NCBI GenBank assembly: GCA_945910005.1
Contig: OX246746.1
Location: 12,688,563 to 12,752,562 of the forward strand
Source of the DNA: Isoperla grammatica
Lineage: Eukaryota; Arthropoda; Insecta; Plecoptera; Perlodidae
Length of the DNA: 64,000 bases
Direction: 5' to 3'
Shown: in pieces, positions 26,620 through 40,500 of the stretch
Layout of the letters: the number at the start of each line of letters is the position of its first letter
Numbering within the stretch: position 1 is the first letter of the stretch
Made by a program: the position numbers and the translations under genes
The notes under the pieces: generated by a model
Told to the model about the DNA's origin: nothing
The model's database searches: none
What the model saw: the letters and a program-made list of their open reading frames with translations, nothing else

Positions 26620-26628
26620 GATCTTAGC
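26620..26628. repeat. Target site duplication, right copy
   Basis: Exact second copy of GATCTTAGC directly after the right terminus of the foldback element. Confidence 0.85.
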
Positions 26629-28152
26629 TATTGCAACGTTCTAAATCCATAACCAAAACCAATCAATCGAAACTCGCGGGCCAGAAGCAAATACTGTACT
26701 TCTAGTGGAGAAGAAAAGAAAATTACTGTTGTGTGCAATCATGAAAGGAACTCCCTCCCACCCCTCCCAACACCATCAACCCACTCAGCAAAATTAACCT
26801 TTTTCTTTCATGAACTCTAGTTTTAATTACTTGCTTTGTGTAAGCAGCCCACGTGATTGGTGATGATGGTGATTGATTGATTGTACAAGATTAGTTCCTA
26901 ATCGACCTGGTGCCAAACCCCGATGTTAACACTGTTCATCATTGAACGGTCTTGAGAAATACTCGGAACACGCGGATCATATTGCACACATTTCAAAATA
27001 AATTTTAAAAAGAGTAGCGGTATCATTAAAAATGTTTGTCGAGTGCAGTCGCGTATATTTATTCTTCATCGACAAGTGTTGTAAAAACAATTGTAACCAA
27101 GACATGTGCGTACATATTCCCTGTTCGGACGTACTTGTTTGTTGGTGGTCTTATAATATTTATGAAAATTATCATTTTTAGAATTGGTTTACCCCAATTG
27201 TTTTGTATGATAAGAGAATGAAGAACATTAGAGTAAAATAGCTAATTTTAAATTTATGTTAATTTTAGGAATTTTCTATCTTTTTAAAAGCTCGTAGGGG
27301 TTGGTATAAAAATGCTCTCTCGTGTGCGAGGAGTAGTTCTCATCGTCTTGATTATCCTCGTTGCGTAACCACGAGACTTAACATGGCTATGTTAACATGG
27401 CCATGCTTAACATGGTTATGTTGTGCTGGCAGTTTAACAGATATTCGGTCTCCTTATCGTATCAGATTAAAATCTAACTGGAGAAACGCCTATCAAAATA
27501 TACCATTTGTATAGTTAATTTCGTAAACCTATATAATAAGAAATGTCGTTAATATCTAGTGTCAACAGAGGCATAAATATGACGACCATGAATGCCTCAT
27601 ATAAAAATGGCGTAACAACATTTCATTTACTTTTCAACGTAATCAATAAAAAAGTAAAAACAAATAAAACAGTCGTCAAAATATTTTATGTGAGCAAAAA
27701 ACAAGCTCGACTTAACTGTGAAAGCCGACGGACATTTATATACCTATAAGATATGACATATTGGAAGGCGTTTTTGTCCTTATTTTTGTCGCGCCGGGCG
27801 TATCAATGCATGATATATTTATTTGTACAGGTACAGACCATCGGTACAGACTACAGACCCATAAACTGTGAGAGAGCCGTTGTAACCGTACGTTGACGGT
27901 TTACAACCTTATCACCTTGATAAACAATTATGATATAGTTTAACTTTTAATTCTAGAATGTAGATTCCATTTAATTGCAAAATGCTTTGGAATTGATCTA
28001 AAGCAATCTGTAGGAAAGTGTAGGTATGAATGGCGAGATCCCCCTTCCCTCTCCTGAACAATAGTGTTGAAACCAAAGATTAGACAGTACTGTCTTATCT
28101 TTGTTGAAACTACTGCCAAAGCCTTTTGTCTCTCTGCAGCAAAATCCCGTGT
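26629..28152. other. Non-coding stretch, minor local repeats
   Basis: A small local repeat of TTAACATGG(C/T)(C/T)ATG occurs three times at about 27380-27420. No exon or RNA gene was recognised; the frames at 27036-27221 and 27543-27749 look like chance. Confidence 0.5.
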
Positions 28153-28758
28153 TAGACGGTCAGCTATGCACTTTTGTGGTCTCACTCGGCCGGACCAGCC
28201 GAGAGTAGGCTCAAAAAATTCGCAATTTTTACCTGATTACAGCAAAGGCAATCCGGAAAACGAAATCGGTAGCTTTCACTTTTTATAGCCAAAAAACGGT
28301 AAAAAAAGGGAATTTTATTGATTACAAGACCAATTGAGTGATAGCGCTGGGCAAGGTGTCAAAACACTCGATATTTTATGAGAAATGAATAAAACATAAT
28401 GCGAACATGGAATTCAGTACTATTTGGCGTTGAGATCCTAAAAACGGCAAAAATGGCACAATTTATTTTATCGACCAACTGACCGGTGACAATGGGAGAG
28501 GTAAACTAATTTCATATTTTATAGGCATAATGTAGAATAAATAAAGTGAAACTCAATATGTGTACCTTTAGGCTATAGATAAAAAAAGGCACCAAAAGGG
28601 CACTGCCGTCTTTTAGATTAATTGGCTGACAAAACTTACTGGGAGGGATGGCAACAAATGCGATTGTAAGCAGCGTGCAAACTTCTAAACATTACCTTTT
28701 ACCTTTCAGATACTTCAGATACTAAAGGGCCAAAACGGTACCAAAAACAAGGTGGAGT

Positions 28759-28779
28759 GGGGGGGGGGGGGGGGGGGGG
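28759..28779 (+). repeat. G21 homopolymer
   Basis: An uninterrupted run of 21 G inside the composite transposon; one of twelve G/C homopolymers of 15 nt or more in the window. Confidence 0.95.
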
Positions 28780-29610
28780 TCGGTTATAATATTAGTGTTA
28801 TTATTTCCGCCAAAATAGAATAAACACAAATGCAGTTGGAAACGGTCATAAAAGGTAAGTCGCATTTAAATTGTTGGTATTATTTTAAGAGCTTGAAGAA
28901 CGGCAACAAAGACATACGATTTGCAGGAAAAGATAATTGGGTAGGAAGAAAAATGTATAATTGGAAAAGATAAATGAACCCCGTTGTTCAATATTTATTC
29001 GTAATTTATTTACACGAAAACGAAAAACATCACAATATTGTCTCCAGTTATTTATAAAAGATCAAATACAAGGAAAAAATACATATTGAAGGCATGTGTT
29101 CCAACTCCGTAAATTCTAGACGGTTTGTTGTGTGATTAAAATATTATCTATAATAATAATAAATCTATAATATTATTATTTATTAGGTGCATGTTCGGCA
29201 TATACATTTTTTTTGCCATGTATATGTAAACTTGTTTAAAAAAAGTCATTGTAAACCTGCGAAGCATCAAGCAGGCCGTCACATGTAGTTATGTAGATGA
29301 AAGCTCATTATTTTATACATTATTATACAATTAAATGGAGCACTAATGTAAATACAACTAAAACACACATGTGAGATGATGTTTAAATTCAAAGCACTTA
29401 CAAACTATATACTTTAATGTGGAGTACATGACAAACTAGTGCATTCTCGTCACCGTGTTGTACATATCTGCTATGCTTCGAGACTCACTAAAACAGAAAC
29501 ACGTTCACATATAGTCGCATCGGTAACGCGAAAATTATATTTTGATTTTAAAATATTAAGACGTATATAATGAGGGCTTAGTAATAGCCTACATACCTCA
29601 GAAATCCAGG

Positions 29611-30036
29611 TCAGTCACTGTCCTCACTGCAATAGCTTCCCTCTATTAGTGGTAGCAAGGTATCTTCTTCCACCTCTTTGCATTGCTCTTGACAGGAACA
29701 CAAGTCTGTACATCTAAGCTTTAGCTCCTTGCACTGACACTTAGCTGTAGAACAGTGCTTGCATTTGCATGATATTAATTCTAATACTTCTTCTGGGGCT
29801 GGTTTCGTTGCAAGCCATTGGATAGCAATAGAACCATCTTCCAGGCACCAGCCATGGTCGAATGGGAGTGGGATACTTTGGAATTGGAGGAGAGATGTTT
29901 TCCAGATAGCTGCTTGGTAGTTCGATCTGTCAATGTGCAACCGGAGTGTTGAGCGACATGGAGGTAAGGTTTCTGGGTCGACGGCACCTCCCCGAGTGCA
30001 GTACATATGATATCGAAGCGCATTCACGTCTGATAA
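29611..30036 (-). pseudogene. Transposon-borne ORF remnant with a cysteine-rich C-terminus
   Basis: The frame is open from just inside the arm (KLSDVNALRYHMYCTRGG) to a stop at 29611. The middle reads LPPCRSTLRLHIDRSNYQAA and a later part holds the CKCKHCSTAKCQCKELKLRC cysteine cluster, then an acidic end. I recognise this combination (an LRYxM segment, LPPxxxxLxxHxxRxNYQAAIW, a Trp-rich middle, then a CxCxxxCxxxxCxC tail) as recurrent in repeat-encoded proteins of invertebrates, but I know no firm family name. Upstream it runs into the transposon arm, where TTATCAG could be a splice acceptor, or the N-terminus may simply be missing. No ATG opens it; the first usable start is GTG. Confidence 0.5.
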
Positions 30037-31613
30037 TTTTGGCTATAAAAAGTGAAAGCTACCGATTTCGTTTTCCGGATTGCCTTTGCTGTAATCAGGT
30101 AAAAATTACGAATTTTTTGAGCCTACTCTCGGCTGGTCCGGCCGAGTGAGACCACAAAAGTGCATAACTGACCGTGTAAATCGCCTGCTTAGTCAGATAA
30201 CAGTGGCTTATCATCGACAAATATTTTATCTAAGCAGAGTTGACCTATAGGCAATGCAACAATCAAAGGTACAGTTATGTAATAAAATGTGCAGTTACTT
30301 TAACAAGTCTGAGAACACAATGTACTGTTTTGAACGTATTTTGAGCGTTTGAACTTTGATTTGATAAACACACCCTTCTTGGTGAATTTTGCGTTTAAGA
30401 AAGAAATGAAATATATATAAGATTTATAATTTATCTTAAAACACTATCAAATAGCATTGTTTTGATTCGTTACCCACCCGCATTTGTAATTTTTATTGGT
30501 CGCACATCTGACAAGTTGCCCTCTGCCGTTTTCTGCTCTCAAATCTAAAGAGCTACTGATTTCAATTATTGTTATATTACTTATGATGAGTGTTGTGTAA
30601 CACACACAATATTTTGTTAGGTATTTTGCTTTAAGTATGAAATGTGTTGTCATATATCTCTCCCATAAAATGTGAGGGGTTACTTGAAGTTTATCGGTCA
30701 CTTATACTACATACTAAATGGCCCTTTTATGCCCCCCTCCCCCCCTTTTATTTTTGGTTAATGCCCAACTCTATGATTATAAATTTTCGAATTACATTTT
30801 CTTCGCTTTCCTTAAAAGATATAAAATTTGTTGACATCTCTCCAAGCATTATCAGAAATTGGTAATGAAGTTCACAAATTGTAATTTTGTTTGCCGTCTT
30901 TTTGTCTATACAAAGTAATAAAACAAAGTCTTTTTGTCTATACAAAACATAACAAAAACTTTTTTTTACAAAGTAATAGTTACCGGTTTATTTACCGATT
31001 TCTAATTTCTCTAAAGGCCAAGTGCTATCGATTACGATAGTCGCTTTATTTGTTATGAATTAATTTTAAATATCGAGTTCGTGCCACCAGTCTCAGTGTA
31101 ATCGGTCGATAGGTCTTCTATATTATGATACATTGGTGCACTTTTTTTGCCGTTTCTTGATTTTAAAGGCCGTGTTTATGTTTTCGAACTTCACATTATT
31201 TGTTATTAGATACATTTAGTTTGAAATACCGAGTTTTTTTACTCTTCTCCCAGTGTTATCGGTTAACTGGTCTTCTAAATGAAATGTGTGCCATTTTTGC
31301 CGTTTTTATTCTCCCAGGGCAAAACGGCAGCGATTTCCATTTTCGCATTACTTTTTCTTAATTTTACATGAAATAACAAATTGTTCGACACCTGTCCCAG
31401 CGTTATCAGTCAACTAGTCTTGTAGTATTTAAATAATTACTTTTTGCCATTTTTTGCCGTTTTTTGGCTATAAAAAGTAAAAGCTACCGATTTCGTTTTC
31501 CGGATTGCCTTTGTTGTAATCAGCTAAAAATTACGAATTTTTTGAGCCTACTCTCGACTGGTCCGGCCGAGTGAGACCATTCTGTTGAATTTGGGGGGAT
31601 AGCTGACCGTCTA

Positions 31614-34201
31614 TGTACAGAATGAGTTTCCTCGACACCATTTTACATTATCGCCATTGTTGGCATAAAAGTGATTGCGCTCGTATTATAAGTAACCGTG
31701 AAGGTTTTTGTTTGAGCCAAGCCTCAAACATACATTACTTATGTCTTGACTCCTGAACAATCACCACATGCACTTCATAGGCACACATCCATATTTGATA
31801 ACAGACATGTGTATTGTATGTAAATAATATAGCCTAAATGTGTATGCACTTTGTTGTACAGAAATTAATTAAAAAAGGGATGATGATTACTAAAATATTA
31901 AGACGTGTTTATATCGGCTCTTTAAAAATCCAGTTTTTTTCTTAGGTTGTGGCATGCGTGCTGCTGCGCTTGGTCACAACTTTAATCTATTAATAATTAA
32001 CTACCATGTTTTATTATCGTAAAATGTTTCAGTTTGTTTTTATTACTTGTTTATTATCAGTGCAGTATATCAAGCTTTTCAATATCTTATTTAAGCCGCA
32101 TTTAACGTTCAAAGAATCAATTAACTATTCATTGACACTTACATGTTGTTCAACAAAACATATTATTGCCGAAGCCAAGTGTAAAACGCCGTGTACGACT
32201 GTACGTTAACTTGTGCATTATACAATTATGAGTTAATAGACTGTAATAATGTCATTTGACTACAGTTTTTCTGACCATGAAGTGTCGAAAGAAAAGACAC
32301 GTACTAATAAAATTACATAGGCTACAAGTTTAAATCACTAGTTATATCTGCCGGCATTAGATACAGTGTATTTCGCCCCACTTCAATGTATATTCACGGG
32401 TTTCTTTTTTGTAAGTTTAGCCTACAATTCTTTATGGAATTATTTATAGATCGTTCAATGGGTTGTTAAATTAAGTTGCGTATCATTCTGCATTCGCAAT
32501 ATGGCATTGTAACTGTGAATGTTGTTTCGACGCCAGCTATTTTTAGGAGTTATTAATTGCTATAGCTTATCTTTATGCACGTAATATACCATTACAGTCG
32601 TAATAATCAGTCCATAACTCACATCTTCTATGCAATAAACTTTTGCAATGCTGAATACTAGTTTTACATCGGGCATTTATAGGACGTAAATTAAGCGCGC
32701 GCTAATCTTTGGGTATTCCATAATATTATACTTTTGCAATCATGAATGTTGTGTCAACTGCGTTCCTGTAAAATATCTTGCTGAGCTTTGTCTACTCTAT
32801 GGTGCTCTGCATGACGCTACCGTTCTCCTGCAGTAGTAAAATGCACCGCCCATGTAGGAGTATATAGCTGCAGATGATGCATAGGCCTACGATGTGATTC
32901 ATTCGAGAGAAATGCCTCAGATTCCGGTCATGATCAGTGAAGGTAAAACCAAACGTTGCCTTTATTTTTAAATGTTGTATTCCTTCAAACGGCTAATGAG
33001 TAGGCCTGACAGAAGTTTCGTCATGGCCAGCGGTTTAGCCCGAGGGCATTTAGGCGAGATCGTAATGTGGAGTAGGGTCGTTCGCACATTGTGGTGTGGT
33101 GTTGAAATTAAATACGTCACTATTTGGCGAAATAAGGTCTTTACAATAGTTTTATCTACTTATGTAACTGATGGATCGATGTCAACGGGCTAAGCAACCG
33201 ACAGAAGTAGTTCACTGTTCGAGCGATGGCTGATTCGGGTAGTTGCAATTTCTTTTCTCTCTAACCGCAATTCTGACATTTTTTCTTTTTCAAGGATTTC
33301 CTCTTTTATAAAGCGAGTGTGTGTTTATACTACATAGTACAGAACGTCCGTTGGACATTCCTTCGGAACTAACCAACTGAAATAACATATCTGCTTGTAT
33401 GTATGCGGAATCCCCAATTCCTGACGGTTAACATTGCTTTAAAAAAGTATAACAAAATATATTATCCCCATTTTTTATAAATGTTTCCCTGTTCTTAAAA
33501 TAGATTTTCGTTTTTCAAAAACCTAATTTAACTTTTTAATGTGTTGTTACAATGTATACACCTCTCACAATTTAATTCGATAATTTGAAAAACGGTTATA
33601 TTATTTATTGGAACAGATAAACACACAAGAAAGAACATTAATTTCTGTGCTAGGGTGACATCTTTTGGATTACTTTTTGACCATTTTAAAGCATGTTAAA
33701 GTCATTTTAATCTACAGATAAAGCCATAATGTCTTGTGTGGCGCAAGCCGGAACCAGCAGCTGATCAAGCATTGAGAGAGATCATGCAGGCAGTATAGCA
33801 GGCGCCACCGTGCATAGACGATATCTGCTTATCAATCAACAAAGCGGTTGGGGCCCAGGATTAGTCTCAATACTAAGGTTCTATTTTAGAAAAAGATAAA
33901 CATCCATCTATTTTGGAGTAGGATTGATGAAGTCCTGACGAAGATCGTCGATTAATAATGTACGAACTACAACTTTCTCTATTCTGTCAGCCGACAATAA
34001 GAAAATTACCCAAAATGTTCACTTTTTAAGCTTTCATAATGTATTATTTTTTATTTTCATAATGTTAAAAGCTTCCTTCTCCACTGATACCCGGGTTATC
34101 GAAGACTAAAACAAAAACTTAGCGCCATCAAATTGCCTCGAGTATAACAGAACAGAACTGGTCAATATCGCACAATAACTAGAATCATATTATTATCACT
34201 T
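31614..34201. other. Non-coding stretch, nothing recognised
   Basis: AT-rich with no exon, RNA gene or strong repeat recognised. The frames at 32006-32209 and 32972-33193 (+) lack known motifs. Confidence 0.5.
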
Positions 34202-34383
34202 GGGCGAGGTCGATTAGGCGTTGGTCTAAGAAAACCGCGATATCTGAGTTCCGTTCCAGGTTCGAATCCTGGCTTGGGCATGGATGTCAAGTGGCGTTTT
34301 TTCATCCTCATAATCACTCACTCATAGTATCGATTAGCCTCGTTGCAAAAATATAGGACGTAAAACCCCAAATATCATCACCA
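34202..34383 (+). repeat. tRNA-derived SINE, copy 1
   Basis: The 5' part looks like a tRNA: GGCGAGGTCGATTAGGCGTT followed by GGTTCGAATCCTGGCTTGGG, which contains a perfect B box (GGTTCGAATCC) with a T stem. The body continues GATGTCAAGTGGCG and ends GATTAGCCTCGTTGCAAAAA, then CCCCAAATATCATCACCAT. Two further copies lie on the minus strand at 41302-41467 and 47825-48004, and a scrap of the 3' part at 34850-34871. The shared head, body and tail establish a family. There is no poly(A); the 3' end is ATCATCACCA-like. Confidence 0.8.
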
Positions 34384-37029
34384 TATTATGTCCACCTTAT
34401 GAAGAATTACTTTGGACCGTCACAGAGAATCAGGCGCGTGTGCTTTTATGTAGATATAGTGCCCTACTCATCATGTATGTGAATATAACTGCCATAATTA
34501 TTCTCTATGGACAGTCAGCGTTGTATGACAGGGCTACCAGTAAAAGGTGTGCCGAAGAAAATTTATTTAGCTTGTAAAAAAAAAGATAATCGACTTGTAG
34601 CCAATATAACATACCGCACGAACCTTTTAATTGAACATCATGGCTGAATAACATAATAAGTTTCAGGTGTTAACTTTCTGTGCAAACGCCACGTAGTAAT
34701 AAAAACATAATTCGAGTTAGGCCTACATTAATTGGGTACTTTCAATATTATTTCAATTATAAACTAATGTAACCGTCACAATAATATTGTAAGTGCATGA
34801 GATGAGAGCAATGAACTGTCAGTGTCAGTATGATCCTCCAGCACGCATAGTCTTGATTAGCCTCGTTGCACTCTGACGTCAAATGAACAGAAGAGGAAAC
34901 TTCCCTCAAGATAATTGTCCCTGGAGGAGAGGAAAGAATGCAGTAGTGCTGCGGAAATACTTGGTGTGTCGTTCGTAATAAACGATTGAGCCATGAGCAT
35001 TCATCGAGTATAATCTTTCGTCTGGTAATCGGTGGTATAACAAGCAAATATTATCCAGGCGTATACATGACCGCGATAAGACTTACATTACACACATCAG
35101 GAATATGTCGGAGGCTGCCACACTGCATGGCTGTAATGCTAGGGCTCGACTCCCGCTACCAGTAATCCGTGACCAGGGTCATAAGGTGTAATAGTGACAT
35201 TTTTACCAAATGTAAAAAGTTTTTTTTTTTGTGTTTCACGACGTAGTCGACATCTAGTTCATATTATGTAGGAGGGAAAATGATGTCCACGTGAGTTGAA
35301 TAAAGGAATGCACGAGAGCCCTCTTTGCGGGCGCCGGTCGCCACGAGGAGTGGGGGGGGGGGGGGGGGGGGGGCACCTAATAGACCGGCCCAGTTGTCAA
35401 AGAAATCAGAATATAATATAAATATTCTCCACTGAAGAGGATTGGTTTGTTGTTTTCTGGCTACAAACCTCCCCCACTCCCCTCCCCACAACGATGGAAA
35501 CTGATTTTGAAGAAGAAAAATTGAAAATTGAGACCCAATATTTGCCGTGTGCCCGCTCGAAAACCATTTTTTTCATGTTCAGTGATGTTTTAGCACCAGA
35601 TTAGATGAATTTTGGCCATGTTTTAGGAAACGTAAAAGCCAGGTGGACTTAATACTTGTAAATCTAGAGGAGGTCCCGTTAATACACTGAATATTTATTA
35701 TCATTGGTAGCTGTACGAGCGATACCTGTTTGAACTCGCACACACATACAGTGACAGCTAAAATATTTATGGCTTTTATACATGCATAGGGCAAGACTTG
35801 CAAGCTATGCAGGTGATGTACAGTATGTAATACAATATATTATTTTTACACTGTTATTCACATTGACGCTGTATACATTTTCTTGCAAGGAGAGGCAATA
35901 AATCGCCGGTGTTTTAGCATAAAACACTTGAGCCTCTGGTCCAACCTGTATGTATGGAACCGACTCAACTGTTCTTGAATCTGCGTCATCTACTAAAACA
36001 CATGAATACTCGTTGCAGTGATTCAAGGCGTTTCATTAGCTACCGTCAGAAAACTTATGTTGTGCATTTCGTTAGCTATAGTAAGAAAACATATTATATT
36101 GTTGCTAACCATTTAGCGCGAACACATTCATATTTTAAAGAGGTAGGAGTGAAGGGGGATCAATCATAATATAAGTAACATAACTGGAAAAATTCGCAGA
36201 ATGAAATCGAAACTTTTTAAATTATTTAAAAAAAAAGCCATTGTGTTTACCATCGAATTGTTTGTTTATAATAGCTAATCCACATTACGTTGATAGTTAT
36301 AGCGCTGTTCCCTGTAAATGTATTTCAATCGAGAGAGCTCACACACGAAGGCATACCAAACTACCAAACATAGATGACCAGAAGTTTCTATTTGTGCATG
36401 ATAAGTCCCCTGAATCAACTTGACAAAGTAACGCTGCCGAAAACGACAAGTTTGCACAGTCACGCAAAGTTTAAAATGTGTCTTATGTCAGTTGAGTGTA
36501 GTGTAGGACATGCTAAAAGAAAAAAAACAACTACACACTGCCAAACATTCCTATTGAACAAAAGACTGGGCTAGTCTTGTCACATTATGCATCCCCTCTA
36601 CATGGGCCATGTTTGTTCGACCCACATAAGAGATCAGCGAACTTAATTATTTTTGGAATTTTGCCATTAAAAATACGAACGTGTCAACGTTGTCAGTTGT
36701 TGTCACCAGCTTCCTTGCCACATGGGTTCGTGAAAACATTAAAACTCATCTTATCTGTGGCTCATTGAACCGGAGGGCAACAAGTTCAAGATATAGATCA
36801 GGTATTTATTATGTGTGTGTGCAAAAAAGGCCGGAGACATTCGCTTAGTAAGCACAGAGAGCTGTGCGAGTGCAGGTGTGGACTGGGAGTTGAGGCGTGC
36901 TGTGTGCCGCAATGAGAAACACAACCTTTGGGTCTGTCTATATGGAACGCATGTTTATAACAATTGTAGTTGAGTTGAGCACGTGCAATGGATCAGATTT
37001 TCAAAAATAGATTCTCTACAACGGGAAGC
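34384..37029. other. Non-coding stretch with a G22 tract and a SINE scrap
   Basis: 34850-34871 (CTTGATTAGCCTCGTTGCA) matches the 3' body of the SINE family. A G22 run lies at 35352-35373. The open frames at 34757-35047 (-), 35264-35491 (-) and 35579-36169 show nothing recognisable. Confidence 0.45.
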
Positions 37030-37325
37030 GGAATTGTTCCCGAACGGAATAACTCCCAACTGGAACAACTATTCGGAATATCTCCCAGAGGGAATAAGTC
37101 CACATTTTACAGTTCCGAAGATTGCCGAGCAGTGCTGCGTTGTTGCCAGATTTTCTTGTCGTTTTACAGATTAGGTTTTAAGGTAGGTAAAGTTGGGTTA
37201 TGAACAATGTGGCAACTAAGGGCTGCCGGACAGTTTTGGGAAATGTGAAATACTGAGTTGAATTCCCTGCGGGAGATATTCCGTGTGTCATTGTGGGAGT
37301 TGTTCCGGTTGGGAGTTACAATTCC
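37030..37325. mobile_element. Imperfect palindromic element of about 300 bp
   Basis: The left half (AACTCCCAACTGGAACAACT, then CGGAATATCTCCC) reappears as its complement in the right half (GGGAGATATTCCG, then GAGTTGTTCCGGTTGGGAGT). The spacing differs by small indels. Short frames on both strands come from the palindrome. It fits a decayed MITE; the boundaries are approximate. Confidence 0.55.
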
Positions 37326-37374
37326 ATATATCTGTGTATAGTACAAATTATATACAGTTGATCAATAAGATATA

Positions 37375-37533
37375 GGCAACCCAAGACTACCTTACACATG
37401 CTTTCGTCACAGGCGAGGCCCTCGTAGCCAACCAGCGAACCGCCCGATACAATAGCGCGCAAATACCGATCGCTGATTGGCTACGAATACCTTGCCTGTG
37501 ACGAAAGCATATGTAATGTTGTCTTGGGTTGCC
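37375..37533. mobile_element. Palindromic MITE, family A (copy 2)
   Basis: It matches the element at 1827-1985 over its full 159 bp with a modest number of substitutions. It is flanked by TATA on both sides (37371-37374 and 37534-37537), which may be the target duplication or chance in AT-rich DNA. Confidence 0.8.
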
Positions 37534-40500
37534 TATAGAAGAAAATGTGATAGAATATATGGGCGTGATTGAAAAATCAGCTTAGAGAAGATCAAATTAT
37601 AATTCCAGATCCGTTTACAAAAAACTTTCATATTTCCTGTGTGTTGCAAATTAAACTATAACTTTAATTCAGATCTATATTTTTATCCCGCTGATAGCTT
37701 CGCTCAACACCTCAGATACAGTCTTGGTCACAATGTTGTGCAGGTGCAATATGCTCCTGCTATGCCAGTCACTGGCGAGATCGTGATCAAAAAGGTTTAG
37801 GTTGTTACGTTAAATCTTCTTCAATCAACCTATTATAAGCGTTGCCGCTGACGTAATACGGACGTAACAAACACAGGGTGAAGGGACGAAATTATGTGCA
37901 CAAATCAACAGCAAAATATCGTATTGTTCATTGCAGATACAAAATTAGACATAATTCATAATATTACATGATCAATTTTTGAGAACCAACCAGAAGTGCA
38001 CATAGAACTACAATTAAACATTTATTCTCGAGTACATATTATATAGATTTTTAAATATGCACTAGAATACTACAAATATTGACAGAAAGGCGTACGGGAT
38101 GGGAGAGTAGTAGTATTAAATTAATGATTCTGTGTCCTTACAAAATTAAATAAAATGCATTTGCATTTAGCTCAGGTCTCATAGTAGTGCATGATCCATC
38201 ATCATAGTTAATCTTTCATATGTATCATGTCATGATTCGTGATAATGTTGCTTAACAAAACGAAAGTCACCGATTTTAATTGAATACAAGATCTGGATTT
38301 ATTAAAAGCATGCCGGAGCAGATCAAAACTTGTCCAAGACAGTTCGACGCGTATATTCCTGTTGAGCTGTCACTGCCCGATGTGTATTCTAATTTTAAAC
38401 ATTAACTACCTCTTTCTGAGAGGTGTTCTGTCGCTGCCTAGCTAATAGAGCCTAATTAGCCGTATCAAATAACAGATAAGTTGTTCTGATTTTATTATAC
38501 GTATTTGAGGATCACATAATATCAAAATGCTCTTGACGAAAATAATAAGTTACTTCACCATATTGAGGACAACATAATATTTCAAATGAACACGAGTTAC
38601 ACGACACAAATTATATCATCATTTTTCATCACACAATGTATTATGTCATTAAATGCACGTGACACAAATGATAATAAAAGTGTTTGAATATTTCACATAC
38701 GCATATTATATTTTGTAATATTTTGCATATAAAAGTATTTTGTAACTAGAAATTAAAAAATAAATAAATGTGCGTCCATTTATAACTGAGCAGATAACCA
38801 ATGTGCGATCTCTCGTCCTACGATGGATAGTTAGAATTCCTGTATGCTTACTCATAGAAAAGTGGTGACAATTCCTGGAACTATTTTACTCGCTGCACCT
38901 CCAGAGATTATATAGTATTGTATCTGATGCCCCCCCCCCCCCCCCCCCCCCCTCCACCACAGTTTTGGCTGAGCGCCTGCGATCTCAGGGGTGGGTGACA
39001 TGACTCACATGAAGACGTGCATGATGACGGCTACCACCCCCGCTGTTTTTATGTCCAACTTCCATACAAGTCTCTTGGCTTTAGTGGATATTTAAATATC
39101 TCTATGATTCACCGAACGAAATCAATCACTCTCGTTGTGAAGGTGCATGGGCCTTCAGGAGGTGGGCCTTCAGGAGGTGGGAAGGATGTCTTCTGAATGA
39201 CAGTGACAGTAAGTGCGTCACAACTGACCTTCCTCACGGGTCAGTAGTCACCCATTAGGACTAGGCAGGTTTATGGCCTATTACGGTAGGCGCATAGCGT
39301 GATATCTTAGATTAACTTTTGGCTGTATTTACGATTATGTAAATACTTATTTTTAATTTAATAGTCGTCTCCGCGTATCTTCAGGCTTCATGAATATTAA
39401 TAGGTAATAATATGCTTTCTGAGGAAATAAATCTTACGACATACTGTAATAGCTAAGGTATAGATATGCAATGCAACGAGTTTCTGCATGTCTCGTGGCT
39501 TATTGCGGCCTGCGGATGAGACTTTTTGAAGTGTTTTAAGGAATGTGCGTACACGCAGTATAGGCTTACCACTAGAAACAAATAATTTGGTATCTAGATT
39601 AAGAAAAAATGTGAATTTTCAATTCACATAGAAATCATTTTAGTTCAATAAAATAATTATTTCTCTCTTTTGTAAATCAGTTTTATATAATTGATTACTG
39701 CACACAACACAATAAAACATTGTTAATTATCTCAAGAATGTATGCATAAATATAAGAAGAATATCAATCAATTAATACATTACATATATTTACATATACA
39801 TACGTATATTAAAACATACGTATATTATACGTATATATATAAAATTAATAAATGATGATAACAATAATAAAACCAATGATAACAACAATAACAACAACGA
39901 TAAAAAAATAAAAAATAATAATAATAGTATACACTAGCACGTGGTAAAACAAGATGCACCGTGCGTCGTGGATCAACATTTGGTTTCTCCAGTGCGCAGT
40001 GGCGCCGCGTGACGCAACGTAAGTAAGCCGTCTTATAATCATTTGATCGGCGTCTGTTTATTTGTTTGTTTAGTGTGCATCCCAGGCACACGCACCATGG
40101 CCTCGTTTAGGAGATATCCAATCACAGTCCACGGGAACTCCAGGCACTATACCTTCCTATGTCACATAGCTGATCTTTTCTTAGAAATATCTTTTAAGAA
40201 GATTAAAATGATAGCCATTTATGGTAAGGTTAGCAATTTTTAAGGTCAATGAAAGTGACCTATATTGTGTAGGTGTGAGATGAAATCACAGCCAGTTCGT
40301 ATAGGCACAGGAATTTTGAGCCTTGAAGAAGGTGATAACGACCTTCAACCATGGCATAGGTCAACTCTCACTTTCTGGAGCTGTGGCTACTGAAAAACCC
40401 AATTGTATCACAACAGTTTTGCAACTATGAGGGCCCATCAGTAATCACTTATATGACATCTCTATATGGCAAATGCGAAGAATGGATTAGCGAGCTACAG

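Larger units (their letters stand above)
28153..31613. mobile_element. Composite DNA transposon with three related arms
   Basis: The left arm (28153-28290) begins TAGACGGTCAGCTATGCACT and runs through GGTCTCACTCGGCCGGACCA to CTTTCACTTTTTATAGCC. The same arm appears inverted at 30041-30174 and again inverted at 31466-31613, which ends in GCTGACCGTCTA. Diverged subterminal repeats inside the outer arms share GATTACAAGACCAATTGAGT-like and GCCATTTTTGCCGTTTTT-like segments (28310-28640 and 31000-31465). The outer pair could bound one 3.46-kb element with a nested arm. Alternatively, arms 1 and 2 bound a 2.0-kb element next to a second partial copy. A cysteine-rich ORF remnant lies inside (29611-30036). 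Confidence 0.7.
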
